A stretch of 64,000 bases of DNA from Gemmiger sp. An50. GTDB lineage: Bacteria; Bacillota; Clostridia; Oscillospirales; Ruminococcaceae. Location: the NCBI RefSeq assembly GCF_002161595.1, contig NZ_NFID01000009.1, forward strand, positions 62,001-126,000, written 5' to 3'. This document shows, one piece after another, positions 40,063-49,558 of this stretch. Every line of letters starts with the position of its first letter. Position 1 is the first letter of the stretch. The notes beneath the pieces were generated by a model. The model saw only the letters and a program-made list of their open reading frames with translations. It ran no database searches and was not told where the DNA came from. The translations under genes were made by a program, and so were the position numbers.

Positions 40063-41721
40063 TTAGAGCGACAGCATCTCCCGGGCGTTGGCCAGGCTCA
40101 GATCGGTGATGTGGTCGCCGGAAATGATGCGTGCCAGCTCCTGCACACGGCCTGCCTGGTCCAGCGGGTGGATTTGGGTAAAGGTACGCTGTCCCTCCAC
40201 GTTTTTCTGAATCAGCAGATGGCTGGTAGCCAGTGCAGCGATTTGTGCAGTGTGAGTGATGCAGAGCACCTGCCGCCCCTTGGAGGTCTGGCGAAGCTTT
40301 TCACCGATTCGTCCAGCGGCAAGGCCGGAAACACCGGTATCGATCTCGTCATAAATAACAGTGGGAATGGCGTCCTTTTCCGCCAGCGCACTTTTCAGTG
40401 CCAGCATGATGCGGGAAAGCTCACCGCCGGATGCGATCTTCGCCAGAGGCTTCGGCGCTTCGCCCAGGTTGGTGGAAATATAAAATTCCACGGTATCCTG
40501 ACCGGAACTTGCCAGAGGGCCGCGGCTGTGCTGCAGCACAAAACGGGTGCCGGGCATGTTCAGGAAGGTGCATGCTTCCACCAGCTGCTGTTCCATCCGT
40601 TCAAAGGCGTTCAGACGGGTCTGGGTGAGCTTTTCCGCCAGAAGCTTGGCTTCCTTGTACAACGCTTGCTTTTGCTGGTTCAGCTGTTCCAGGGTCTCGT
40701 CTGCCCGCTCGATATGCTCCAGTTCTTCGCGGGACTTCTCCGCCATATGCAGCAGTTCCTCCACCGAGTCGGCCCCGTATTTGTTTTTCAGCCGGTAGAT
40801 GGTATCCAGCCGCTGTTCCAGCTGGTCCAGCTCGGCCGGGTCAAAGCCATAGTCATCCAGACGGGAGGCCAGATCCACCGCAAGCTCCCGGGCGCTGTAG
40901 TACAAGTCCGCCAGACGCTCCTGCAGAGGCTGCAGGGATTCATCCAGAACGGCGGCCTGCTCCAGCGCTCCATTTGCACCACCCAGCAGATCAGCGGCGC
41001 CAGAGAACTCGTCCCCACCGGAAAGCGCACTGTGCGCCGAAGCAATTTGCTCCAGGATGGTCTGCGCGTGGGAAACGATCTGGCGGCGGGCGATCAGACG
41101 CTCTTCCTCGCCGATCTGCAACGCGGCATCCTCGATCTCGTTCAGCTGGAAACGGAGCAGTTCCATCCGCCGCTGCTTTTCCGCTTCGTCCAGCTGCAGC
41201 GCGTCGGCCTGCCGCTTCACCGCGATGAGCTCCTTATACACCTTGCGGTATGCATTGAATTCGTTTTGATTCTGGGCAAAGGCATCCAGAATGCCAAGAT
41301 GTTTTGAAGGGTCGGTCAGACCCTGACTGTCGTGCTGGCCGTGAATGTTGATCAGCCCGGCGGTGATATCCCGCAGGACGGATACAGTGGCGGGCATACC
41401 GTTGATGCGGCAATGGCTTTTGCCCTCCGCTGTGATCTCGCGGTAGATCAGAAGCTCTTCACCTGCGTCATAACCGGCTTGTTCCAGCTGCATCTTCACC
41501 TGCTTGGGCAGTTGGTCAAAGGTGGCCCAGATGCAGGCCTTCGGCGCACCGGTGCGAACCAGATCACGGCTGATCCGATTGCCCAGAATGGCGCTGATGG
41601 AGTCGATCAGGATCGATTTGCCTGCGCCGGTTTCACCGGTCAGGACGTTCAGCCCGGCAGTGAACTGCACCTGTACCTTTTCGATCACAGCCACATTTTC
41701 AATTCGTAATGAGGTTAACAT
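40063..41721 (-). CDS. recN: DNA repair protein RecN
   Basis: 552 residues, an SMC-like ATPase with Walker A GETGAGKS near residue 29, a long coiled-coil middle (about 160-360), signature ASGGELSRIMLALK near 425 and Walker B VIYDEIDTG near 453. It acts early at double-strand breaks. The start at ATG 41721 has AGGAAGGA about 14 bases upstream. It is last in the long operon beginning at asp23; argR-recN adjacency is common in Gram-positive bacteria. Confidence 0.96.
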   Translation of the reverse strand: MLTSLRIENVAVIEKVQVQFTAGLNVLTGETGAGKSILIDSISAILGNRISRDLVRTGAPKACIWATFDQLPKQVKMQLEQAGYDAGEELLIYREITAEGKSHCRINGMPATVSVLRDITAGLINIHGQHDSQGLTDPSKHLGILDAFAQNQNEFNAYRKVYKELIAVKRQADALQLDEAEKQRRMELLRFQLNEIEDAALQIGEEERLIARRQIVSHAQTILEQIASAHSALSGGDEFSGAADLLGGANGALEQAAVLDESLQPLQERLADLYYSARELAVDLASRLDDYGFDPAELDQLEQRLDTIYRLKNKYGADSVEELLHMAEKSREELEHIERADETLEQLNQQKQALYKEAKLLAEKLTQTRLNAFERMEQQLVEACTFLNMPGTRFVLQHSRGPLASSGQDTVEFYISTNLGEAPKPLAKIASGGELSRIMLALKSALAEKDAIPTVIYDEIDTGVSGLAAGRIGEKLRQTSKGRQVLCITHTAQIAALATSHLLIQKNVEGQRTFTQIHPLDQAGRVQELARIISGDHITDLSLANAREMLSL

Positions 41722-41757
41722 GGAACCAGATCAATCCTTCCTGTGATAGCGATCCGA

Positions 41758-42225
41758 TCAGCGCTTGGCAACATACTGGCTCAGAGTCTGGCACAGATGC
41801 TGGGCGTCTGCCTCGGTGCGCATCAGGATCAGGAAGGTGTCATCGCCGGAAAGAGTTCCGACGACCTCTTCCTCCCATTTCATGGAATCGAACAGCTCGC
41901 AGGCAGCATTGGCCATACCGGAAAAGCACTTGACCAGAACAGTATGGCCCGCGTAGTCCAGTTTGAGCACAGACTCCCGGAAAATCATTTCGAACCGGCC
42001 GGGTGAATGCACCTGCTGACTGCCGGCTGCGGCCGCGGATACATAGCGGTACTGCCCGCCGCCCGCGGCGACCTTGACCAGATGCAGCTCCCGGATATCG
42101 CGGGACACGGTGGCCTGCGTGACCTGGAAGCCGGCATCCTTCAAATAGCGCAGCAGATCCTCCTGCCGGTCGATTGCGTGCTGCTGGATCAATTCAAGAA
42201 TTTTGTTATGGCGTTCACCTTTCAC
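41758..42225 (-). CDS. argR: Arginine repressor ArgR/AhrC
   Basis: 155 residues. N-terminal winged helix with QATVSRDIREL near residue 37 and a C-terminal hexamerisation/arginine-binding domain ending in GTLSGDDTFLILMRTE. It represses arginine biosynthesis when arginine binds. Six bases separate it from nadK. No arginine genes are in the window, so its targets lie elsewhere. Confidence 0.95.
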   Translation of the reverse strand: MKGERHNKILELIQQHAIDRQEDLLRYLKDAGFQVTQATVSRDIRELHLVKVAAGGGQYRYVSAAAAGSQQVHSPGRFEMIFRESVLKLDYAGHTVLVKCFSGMANAACELFDSMKWEEEVVGTLSGDDTFLILMRTEADAQHLCQTLSQYVAKR

Positions 42226-42230
42226 CGGCG

Positions 42231-43076
42231 TTACCTCCCTCGTAATTTTCTGTCGATAGCGTCAAACTGATCAGCCAGGCTAAAGGTGACCAGGCGGATA
42301 CTTTGGCGGGAAAGCTCCACTTCCACATGACCTCCGTCCCGCAGAAGCCGTTCCTCTTCCCCGTCCGTACTGATAAAAATCTCGTTTCGTCCCTTTGCAT
42401 TCACTTCGATGCGGATGCAGCGGTCAGCCGCAAAAACCATGGACGGTTGATGCAGGCTGTGAGCGCAGATCATACTGACCACGATTCCTTCAATATGTGC
42501 GTCCAGAATCGGTCCCCCGGCGGAAAGTGAGTATGCAGTGGACCCTGTGGGGGTGGAGACGATCACACCGTCGCCGGAGCAGTGATTCACCAGGATCGCA
42601 TCGCAGTAGATGTTGAAGTCGATGGTCTGGAGACGATGCCCCTTATAAATAACCACATCGTTTAAGGCAGTCTGCGCATGGGATACGTCGTCATCCACAA
42701 TGGCGTTCAGAAGCATCCGCTTGTCGCACTGAAACTGGCCTTTGGCAAGCCGGGTAAGCTTGGCCTGCATTTCGTTTACCTCGCAGGTGGCCAAAAAGCC
42801 CATTCGCCCCAAATTGATGCCCAGAATCGGTTTGTCATATTCCAGGCAATCCTTGGCAGTGTGAAGAATGGTCCCGTCGCCGCCCACTGTGATCACCACA
42901 TCACATTCAGTGAATGCCTGATCTTTTGGCAGATAGCGAACTCCGGGCAGAGTCTCCACATCAGATCCGATGGCCAGAATCACGTCTGCGCCGGCACTGT
43001 GCAGAATCCGCACAGCCTGCGCGGTCACGGTGCGCGCCCGCGGCTTTGTGGTGTTTGGAATAATAAAAACAGTCAT
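42231..43076 (-). CDS. nadK: NAD kinase
   Basis: 281 residues. The GGDGT nucleotide-binding motif is near residue 65 and the second family block STPTGSTAYSLSAGGP near 172. It phosphorylates NAD to NADP. It stands between tlyA and argR in the asp23-to-recN operon, a typical clostridial order (tlyA-nadK-argR-recN). Confidence 0.96.
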   Translation of the reverse strand: MTVFIIPNTTKPRARTVTAQAVRILHSAGADVILAIGSDVETLPGVRYLPKDQAFTECDVVITVGGDGTILHTAKDCLEYDKPILGINLGRMGFLATCEVNEMQAKLTRLAKGQFQCDKRMLLNAIVDDDVSHAQTALNDVVIYKGHRLQTIDFNIYCDAILVNHCSGDGVIVSTPTGSTAYSLSAGGPILDAHIEGIVVSMICAHSLHQPSMVFAADRCIRIEVNAKGRNEIFISTDGEEERLLRDGGHVEVELSRQSIRLVTFSLADQFDAIDRKLRGR

Positions 43077-43109
43077 GCGGATCGTTCCTTTCGCAGACTC
43101 GCTTGCAGA

Positions 43110-43916
43110 TTACAGATCCAAAGCTCCGTGTGCGGCGCTGACTATCTGGTCAGCCAGTTCTTCCTGCAGAAGTACGGGCTGCTCCGTGGCCTTTTCCACG
43201 AACAACAGGAATTCAATGTTCCCTTCCGGCCCCTTGATGGGAGAATAGTCCAGCCCCAGTACGGAAAAACCGTTGGCGGCCGCATAGCCCGCAGCCTGAA
43301 GAATCACTTCGCGGTGAGTCTCGGGCTCACGTACGACACCCTTTTTGCCCACCTTCTCCCGGCCAGCCTCAAATTGAGGCTTAACCAGGCATACACCGGT
43401 GGCATGATCGGCGGTAACCGCCTGCGCCACCGGGAAAATGTGCTTCAAAGAAATAAACGAGACATCCACGCTGAAAAATTCAACAGGCTCTTCCAGCATG
43501 TCCAGGGTAACGTTGCGGATGTTGGTCCGCTCCATATTGACGACCCGCTCGTCGGTGCGCAGCTTCCAGGCCAACTGGCCATAGCCCACATCCACTGCAT
43601 ATACCTTGCGGGCACCGTTCTGCAGCATGCAGTCAGTAAAGCCGCCGGTGGACGCGCCGATGTCCATGCAGACCTTTCCGTTCGGCGTTAAGGGGAAAGC
43701 GCGCATGGCCTTTTCCAGCTTTAAGCCGCCGCGGCTCACATAGCCGATGTCATGGCCGCGCACCTCCACCTTCGCATCCGGGGAGATCATCTCGCCGGCC
43801 TTATCGGCCTTCTGCTCGTTTACAAATACGATGCCGGACATGATCAGAGCCTTTGCCCGCTCCCGGCTTTGCACCAGACCATTCTGGCACAGATATTGAT
43901 CCAATCGAATTTTCAA
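43110..43916 (-). CDS. tlyA: TlyA family rRNA (cytidine-2'-O)-methyltransferase
   Basis: 268 residues. N-terminal S4 domain (RLDQYLCQNGLVQSRERAKALI) and an RrmJ-like SAM domain with the link YVSRGGLKLEKA and motif I CMDIGASTGGFTDCML near residue 85. Known members 2'-O-methylate rRNA; some were called hemolysins. Five bases downstream of the dxs stop. Confidence 0.94.
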   Translation of the reverse strand: MKIRLDQYLCQNGLVQSRERAKALIMSGIVFVNEQKADKAGEMISPDAKVEVRGHDIGYVSRGGLKLEKAMRAFPLTPNGKVCMDIGASTGGFTDCMLQNGARKVYAVDVGYGQLAWKLRTDERVVNMERTNIRNVTLDMLEEPVEFFSVDVSFISLKHIFPVAQAVTADHATGVCLVKPQFEAGREKVGKKGVVREPETHREVILQAAGYAAANGFSVLGLDYSPIKGPEGNIEFLLFVEKATEQPVLLQEELADQIVSAAHGALDL

Positions 43917-43920
43917 ATGC

Positions 43921-45780
43921 TCAGTCCCTTTCTATTGCATTTGCAAGGCTGGCAGCATCCAGCCCAAGAAACTCTCGGAGCTCTGCCACAGAGGCATGGG
44001 GAATCGCACGGCCGCTGCGAACGCCGCGCAGGGTCAAATGGCCCGGCCAACGGTATTCCGACAGTGCGGCTCCCAGGGAATCACCGATTCCGCCCTGCTC
44101 TACGCACTCCTCCGCGAACAGAATGTGGTCGTATCGGGTCAGTTCCTCACACAATCCCTTGGGAAGCGGATTGATCTGAACAAGCTTGTATACATCCACG
44201 GCTGTTCCCTGCTGCTCCAGCAGCTGTGCCGCCTTGAGTACCTCGGCGGTCAGGGTGCCGTAGGTGACCAGAGCGGTCTTGGAAGGAACCTTAGCCGCAT
44301 ATACATCATAAGGCTGTTTGCTGCAGCCCAGCGCAGAAAGCGCTTCCGGCTCGCCGCCGCGTGCATAACGAATGGCGCGGGGGCCCTTTCCCTGGTCCAG
44401 AAGATATTCCAGCCAGTAGGTCAACTCTGCATAGTTGCAGGGCGAGTAGACGGGAATACCGATCTGACGGAAGAACGCGGGGTCATAAATGCCCTGATGG
44501 GTTTCGCCGTCGCCGGGAACAAGACCTGCCCGGTCCACCGCGAACACCACATTCAGATCCATCAGACACACGTCGTGGATCATCTGGTCATAGGCTCGCT
44601 GCAGGAAGGTGGAGTAGATGGCCACCACCGGCAGCATTCCCTGGCTGGCAAGGCCTGCGGCAAAGGTTACCGCATGCTGTTCCGCCATACCCACATCAAA
44701 GAACCGATCCGGGAAATGCCGGTAGAAATACTGCAGCCCGGTGCCATACTTCATGGCTGCGGTAATCGCACACACGTTGGTGCGGCTTTCGGCCAGAGAT
44801 TCCAGATGCTGGCCAAAACAGGTGGAGAAAGAAGCGGCAGGCGCCACATCCGGGTCCAGCGCATGGGAGGGATTAAAGGAGGAGACCCCATGGAACTCGC
44901 CGGGATTCTCCTCGGCAGGCTTAAAGCCTTTTCCCTTTACAGTGACCGCGTGCACAAAAACGGGTGCGGTTTGGTGGTGAAGGTTCTGAAACAGCTCGGT
45001 CAGCTTGATCACATCGTGGCCATCCACCGGACCGAGGTACTGGAAGCCCATCTCCTCGAACATGGTGGAGTGATACAAGCCGCGGCGGAGCAGCGCTTTT
45101 CCGCCCTGCAGCGCCCGAACCAGCGGCGCGCCCAGAAGCGGAATCGCCGACAAAATGGTTTCTGTGTTGGCTTTGGCCCGGTTATATTCCGGATTTGTGC
45201 GCAGCACGGTGAGATAGCGTGACAGTGAACCCACGTTTTTGGAAATCGACATCTTATTGTCGTTCAGAATCACGATCAGGTTATTGAGGGTATCAATGTT
45301 GTTCATGCCCTCGTATACCATGCCGCCGGTAAATGCGCCGTCGCCCACCAGGGCGATTACCTTTCCGGGTTCGTTTTTCAGTTTTTTAGCCCGTGCCATG
45401 CCAATGGCCACCGAAATGGCGGTGTTGCCGTGACCGGCGATGAACGCATCGTGAGCGCTCTCCCGAGGGCTGGGAAAGCCAGAAAGGCCGTTCAGCTTGC
45501 GCAGTACATCGAACTGCTGCCGGCGGCCGGTCAAAAGCTTGTGGGTATAGCACTGGTGCCCCACATCAAACACGATTTTATCCGTAGGTGTGGTGAATGC
45601 ACGATGCATTGCAACCGTAAGCTCGATGGTTCCCAGATTGGAGGAAAGATGTCCTCCGGTTTTGGAAACACTTTCGATCAAAAACGCCCGGATCTCTTCA
45701 CACAGGGGTGCCAGCTGCCCTGCAGGAAGCTGTTTCAGGTCCTGCGGGCTGTTGATTCGTTCCAACAGTGAATATGCCAT
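43921..45780 (-). CDS. dxs: 1-deoxy-D-xylulose-5-phosphate synthase
   Basis: 619 residues. FDVGHQCYTHKLLTGR near residue 73, thiamine diphosphate site GDGAFTGGMVYEGMNN near 150, and the pyrimidine-domain glutamate in DVGMAEQHAVTFAAG near 368. First step of the MEP isoprenoid pathway from pyruvate and glyceraldehyde 3-phosphate. ispA, two genes upstream, uses the products. Operon with tlyA and DUF212. Confidence 0.97.
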   Translation of the reverse strand: MAYSLLERINSPQDLKQLPAGQLAPLCEEIRAFLIESVSKTGGHLSSNLGTIELTVAMHRAFTTPTDKIVFDVGHQCYTHKLLTGRRQQFDVLRKLNGLSGFPSPRESAHDAFIAGHGNTAISVAIGMARAKKLKNEPGKVIALVGDGAFTGGMVYEGMNNIDTLNNLIVILNDNKMSISKNVGSLSRYLTVLRTNPEYNRAKANTETILSAIPLLGAPLVRALQGGKALLRRGLYHSTMFEEMGFQYLGPVDGHDVIKLTELFQNLHHQTAPVFVHAVTVKGKGFKPAEENPGEFHGVSSFNPSHALDPDVAPAASFSTCFGQHLESLAESRTNVCAITAAMKYGTGLQYFYRHFPDRFFDVGMAEQHAVTFAAGLASQGMLPVVAIYSTFLQRAYDQMIHDVCLMDLNVVFAVDRAGLVPGDGETHQGIYDPAFFRQIGIPVYSPCNYAELTYWLEYLLDQGKGPRAIRYARGGEPEALSALGCSKQPYDVYAAKVPSKTALVTYGTLTAEVLKAAQLLEQQGTAVDVYKLVQINPLPKGLCEELTRYDHILFAEECVEQGGIGDSLGAALSEYRWPGHLTLRGVRSGRAIPHASVAELREFLGLDAASLANAIERD

Positions 45781-45812
45781 GATACAATCCTTCTAAAAAG
45801 ATAGTGGTTCAA

Positions 45813-46280
45813 TCACATCATTGGGATCAGCAAACCGGTAGCGATGCCCACGGCAGCGCCGCCGAACACTTCAAAGGGGGTATGGCCGACCATTTCCTTC
45901 AGCTTTTTATCGCCAAGGATGGGGGTGCGCTTGGCTTCCTCATCCAGCCAAGCGGTCAGCAGCTGATTCAGAATCTTGGCCTGTTCACCAGTCTCCCGGC
46001 GCACACCCATGGCGTCGTACATAACAATTACAGCCATAATCGCCGCAAGGGCAAAGATCTCCGAATGCGTACCCTGAGAGCGGCCGGCGGAGATCACCAG
46101 CGCGCATACAGTGGCGGAGTGTGCGCTGGGCATTCCGCCGGAACCCCACATGCGCTCGACCCGGAATTTTCCCATTAAGATGAAATTGATGATCGTTTTC
46201 AGTACCTGAGCAATCAGCCAGGCTGTGAGCGAGACAGACAGCAGGTAGTTCCAACAATATATTTCTTTAATCCAGTTCAT
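45813..46280 (-). CDS. Divergent PAP2 family membrane protein (DUF212, YuiD-like)
   Basis: 155 residues with four hydrophobic segments and the DUF212 signatures GGMPSAHSATV, YDAMGVRRETGEQAKILN and GHTPFEVFGGA. The family is distantly related to PAP2 phosphatases and is suspected to act on lipid or isoprenoid phosphates, which suits its place between ispA and dxs, but no activity is established. ATG 46280 follows GGGGAGG by six bases; upstream in-frame codons overlap ispA. Confidence 0.88.
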   Translation of the reverse strand: MNWIKEIYCWNYLLSVSLTAWLIAQVLKTIINFILMGKFRVERMWGSGGMPSAHSATVCALVISAGRSQGTHSEIFALAAIMAVIVMYDAMGVRRETGEQAKILNQLLTAWLDEEAKRTPILGDKKLKEMVGHTPFEVFGGAAVGIATGLLIPMM

Positions 46281-46299
46281 TGCATCCTCCCCGTTTTGC

Positions 46300-47184
46300 T
46301 TATTTGCGCCGGGTGACCAGCTGACAAGCCAGCCGAACCAGGAATTGAGCGCGGTCGCCATAGGTCTGATTCAGAACCTGACAGCTTTCGTCGTTGATCC
46401 GCTGTGCAAGCTCCAGTGCACCCTGCGGGCCATAAATCGTTGCAAAGGTTACTTTGCCGTTTTCCTGGTCGCTTCCAATGGGTTTGCCCAGTTCTTCCGG
46501 CGTGGAGATCACATCCAGCACATCATCCACAATCTGGAAGACAAGCCCCAGATCGAACGCATACCGCTCCAGACGAGCTGCGTCATCCGCAGTACCGCCA
46601 GCGGCACACACACCCATTTGCACAGCAGCGTTGATCAATGCGCCGGTTTTGTTCCTGTGGATCTTTCGCAGCAGTTCCTCATCCAGAGGCTTGCCCTCAA
46701 AGGTCACATCCAACTCCTGGCCCCAGATCATTCCCCGGCTGCCGCCGCCCACAGCCAGAAGGCGGGCGGCTTCCACACGGGCGTGTTCGGACAAGGGGGC
46801 ATTGGCAATCACTTCAAATGCTTCCGTGAGCAAAGCATCGCCTGCGAGAAGGGCGGTCGCTTCGTCGAACGCCTTGTGGCAGGAGGGCTTGCCCCGGCGG
46901 AAATCGTCATCGTCCATACAGGGCAGGTCATCATGGATCAGCGAGAAGCAGTGCAGCATCTCCACCGCCGCGGCAAAATGCGCAGCGGCACGCCAATCTC
47001 CGCCCAGCATATCGCAGCAGGCCATGGTGAGAACCGCGCGAATTCGCTTGCCGCCGGCAAGCAGGCTGTAGCGCGCCGCCTGACACACCCGGGACTCCTC
47101 CGGCAGGTAAGTATCACAGGCTGCCTGAAGGGCTGCCTGGATCTCGTTCAGATACACGTCATACTGTTGCTCATAGGTCATCAT
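46300..47184 (-). CDS. ispA: Farnesyl/geranyl diphosphate synthase
   Basis: 294 residues. First aspartate-rich motif DDLPCMDDDDFRRG (about 86-99) with the two-residue insertion typical of bacterial IspA, and the second motif QIVDDVLD (about 225). It makes C15 isoprenoid diphosphate. Tandem ATGs stand at 47184 and 47181; the first overlaps the xseB stop as ATGA, indicating coupling. Confidence 0.95.
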   Translation of the reverse strand: MMTYEQQYDVYLNEIQAALQAACDTYLPEESRVCQAARYSLLAGGKRIRAVLTMACCDMLGGDWRAAAHFAAAVEMLHCFSLIHDDLPCMDDDDFRRGKPSCHKAFDEATALLAGDALLTEAFEVIANAPLSEHARVEAARLLAVGGGSRGMIWGQELDVTFEGKPLDEELLRKIHRNKTGALINAAVQMGVCAAGGTADDAARLERYAFDLGLVFQIVDDVLDVISTPEELGKPIGSDQENGKVTFATIYGPQGALELAQRINDESCQVLNQTYGDRAQFLVRLACQLVTRRK

Positions 47185-47420
47185 GCAAGGATATCCTCCT
47201 CTCCGGCAGGTTCGGCATTGGATGAAAGCGGAAGAGACAGGTCGATCCGCTCCATTTCCAGTCTGGCATGCTCCAGAGTTTCATTGCAATATGCAATCAG
47301 GCTGGCGGCATCGCTGTAAAGCTTAATTGCTTTATCCAGAGGTGTGGCCGGATCGGAAAGCTGGTCCAGCACCTGCTGCAGGGCCGCGCTGCCCTCTTCA
47401 AAGCTTTTCGGTTTTTTCAT
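47181..47420 (-). CDS. xseB: Exodeoxyribonuclease VII small subunit
   Basis: 79 residues, the usual XseB size, with the conserved opening SFEEGSAALQQVLDQLSD and a helical body. It binds XseA to form ExoVII. The ATG at 47420 lies inside the xseA end with GAGG about ten bases upstream; an earlier in-frame start is deeper in xseA. Confidence 0.93.
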   Translation of the reverse strand: MKKPKSFEEGSAALQQVLDQLSDPATPLDKAIKLYSDAASLIAYCNETLEHARLEMERIDLSLPLSSNAEPAGEEDILA

Positions 47421-48633
47421 TTTGCGGTACCTCAATCTCATGCACTTGTTCCACAAGGCAGTCAATGGACACTTTGCTGCCGGTCAGCAGGATTCGGTCT
47501 CCCGGAGCCACTTGTTCTAGTGTAATGGCCTTTCCCTTTGCAGTTTTAGGGATGGCATAACCACGCTCCAAAACCGTATAGGGGCTGAGTGAGTGGGCAA
47601 GCTGCATCGCGTGACGCATGGCCAGGAGTCGATCCTGGTAGATTCGCTTCATACCGGTCTGCAAAGACTGCGTCTGCTCGTTCAGTTTGTCCGCACGAGC
47701 CGCACAGAGCGAAGCAGGAGTCAAAGTCTCCCACTTTTCTGCCAGTGGATCAAGCCTATTATAACACATTTCGAGCTTTGACTGAATATTTTTGTGAATA
47801 TTATCCGAAATATTCATGAGTTTCCCCATGACCTCTCTCCGGTCCGGAGTGGCGAGCTCTGCCGCCGCCGAAGGCGTAGGAGCTCGGAGGTCTGCCACAA
47901 AGTCCAGAATGGTGAAGTCGATCTCGTGGCCAACAGCAGAGATCAGCGGGGTTTGGCAGCTGTAGGCTGCGCGGGCAATGCCCTCGTCATTAAAGACCCA
48001 CAGGTCTTCCCTGCTGCCGCCGCCCCGGGCCACAATGATCACATCGGCCTTTCCGGAGCGGTCTAGCGCCTGGATGCCGCAGGCAATCTGGGCTGCAGCC
48101 TGGTCTCCCTGCACATTGACTGGTGCAAGCAGCAGCTTTACCAGCGGCCAGCGCCGGCTGAGCACATTGCGGATATCCTGCAACGCCGCGCCGGTCTCAC
48201 TGGTTACCACGCCGATGCAGTGCGGGCATGCGGGAATGGACTGCTTTGCTTCGGGACGGAACAGGCCCTCCTGTTCCAGGCGGGCCTTCAACTGCTCAAA
48301 GGCCATCTGAGCAGCGCCGATGCCGTCCGGGAACATATCCTGCACATAGATCTGAAAGGCGCCAGTGGTCTCGTAAAGGCTGACCCGGCAGCGCACGACC
48401 ACCCGCATTCCCTCCTGGGGAGTGAATGCGAGCCGCCGGGCATCCTGCCGGAACATGACAGCCTTCACGCTGGCGGCATCATCCCGCAGTGAAAAATAAA
48501 AATGCCCGCTCTTATAGTGGTGAACAAAATTGGCGATCTCACCCTTAATGGCGATGCCAGACAAAAAACGGTCGCTGTCCAGCAGCGACCGAACATAACG
48601 GTTCAACCCGGAAACGGTGATCATCTCAGCCAT
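47398..48633 (-). CDS. xseA: Exodeoxyribonuclease VII large subunit
   Basis: 411 residues. N-terminal OB-fold (GLNRYVRSLLDSD, IKGEIANFVHHYKSGHFYFSLRD) and the catalytic domain with VARGGGSREDLW near residue 190 and VGHEIDFTI near 227. It degrades single-stranded DNA. The ATG at 48633 follows GGGAGG by seven bases and overlaps the end of the M22 gene by eight bases. Confidence 0.96.
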   Translation of the reverse strand: MAEMITVSGLNRYVRSLLDSDRFLSGIAIKGEIANFVHHYKSGHFYFSLRDDAASVKAVMFRQDARRLAFTPQEGMRVVVRCRVSLYETTGAFQIYVQDMFPDGIGAAQMAFEQLKARLEQEGLFRPEAKQSIPACPHCIGVVTSETGAALQDIRNVLSRRWPLVKLLLAPVNVQGDQAAAQIACGIQALDRSGKADVIIVARGGGSREDLWVFNDEGIARAAYSCQTPLISAVGHEIDFTILDFVADLRAPTPSAAAELATPDRREVMGKLMNISDNIHKNIQSKLEMCYNRLDPLAEKWETLTPASLCAARADKLNEQTQSLQTGMKRIYQDRLLAMRHAMQLAHSLSPYTVLERGYAIPKTAKGKAITLEQVAPGDRILLTGSKVSIDCLVEQVHEIEVPQNEKTEKL

Positions 48634-49558
48634 GGTCTGCCTCCCGTGCAGCGATGCACGCCACACCAATAGCGTTGTCACTGGAAAATTTGCCGGGCAC
48701 AAAATGCGCGCCGGGCAGCCGGCGGGTCACGTATTCCCGAATGATCTGGCTGCTCATCACACCGCCGGCAAAAACCACCGGCAGCCCCGGATGATCTTCC
48801 AGAGCAGCCTTCACCATGCGCAGTGCGGTTTCCGCCACGCAGTTCAGGCAATAGCGGCAGACATATTCGGGACTTTTCCCCTGCTCTAAAAGCCGGTTGC
48901 ACTGGTTTTCCAGACCGGACAGGCTGCAGCTTGTCCCCTTTACGCTCACCTTGGGGCGGATCGTCTCAGTACAGCGTGCAGCAAGCTCACTGACCATAAC
49001 ACCGGCCGGGAAGTCAACCCCCAACTTTACCCCAACCCGGTCCACCGCCTGGCCTGCGTAAAGATCGCTGCTGGTGCCGATGCATTGAATCGAACCGTAG
49101 CCATTGCAGAGCAGAAGATCGGTGGTCCCGCCAGAGACATGAAACACCAGACTGGGACGGCCGAACAATTCCTCCTCACCGGTGGCAAACAGCGCCGCCG
49201 CGATGTGCCCCTGCTGATGGGTCGTTTCAATCAGCGGAATGCCGCGGGCGGCGGAAAAAGCTACTGCTGCGCTTTTCCCTGCAAGGAAGCAAGGCATGTA
49301 GGAACCGTCTACCGGCCGCGGGCGAGTGGAAACACCGACTGCCTGGATCTGACAAAGATCCACCTGCTGGCCAAGCTGGCTTAAAAGCTCCGGCAGAGCC
49401 GCTGTGTGGTGAAACAGCGCGTCGCTCTGACGCAGGCCCAGCTGTCCCTGCTTTACGGGCAAAAATTGCTTTTTATCGCAAACAACCTCTTTGGCACAGG
49501 AGTCATACACGGCCAAAGAGGTTGCATAGTTGCTGGTATCGATGCCCAGTGTGAGCAT
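48626..49558 (-). CDS. TsaD paralogue, M22-like (O-sialoglycoprotein endopeptidase family)
   Basis: 310 residues with an ASKHA fold: LGIDTSNYATSLAV at the start, metal-site HQQGHIAAAL near residue 114, FHVSGGTTDLLL near 140, and VFAGGVMSSQ near 265. True TsaD (tRNA t6A synthesis) is slightly longer with HMEGH-like box; this paralogue is widespread in clostridia between nusB and xseA, and its function is not known. The start overlaps the nusB stop by one base (TAATG). Confidence 0.83.
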   Translation of the reverse strand: MLTLGIDTSNYATSLAVYDSCAKEVVCDKKQFLPVKQGQLGLRQSDALFHHTAALPELLSQLGQQVDLCQIQAVGVSTRPRPVDGSYMPCFLAGKSAAVAFSAARGIPLIETTHQQGHIAAALFATGEEELFGRPSLVFHVSGGTTDLLLCNGYGSIQCIGTSSDLYAGQAVDRVGVKLGVDFPAGVMVSELAARCTETIRPKVSVKGTSCSLSGLENQCNRLLEQGKSPEYVCRYCLNCVAETALRMVKAALEDHPGLPVVFAGGVMSSQIIREYVTRRLPGAHFVPGKFSSDNAIGVACIAAREADHG

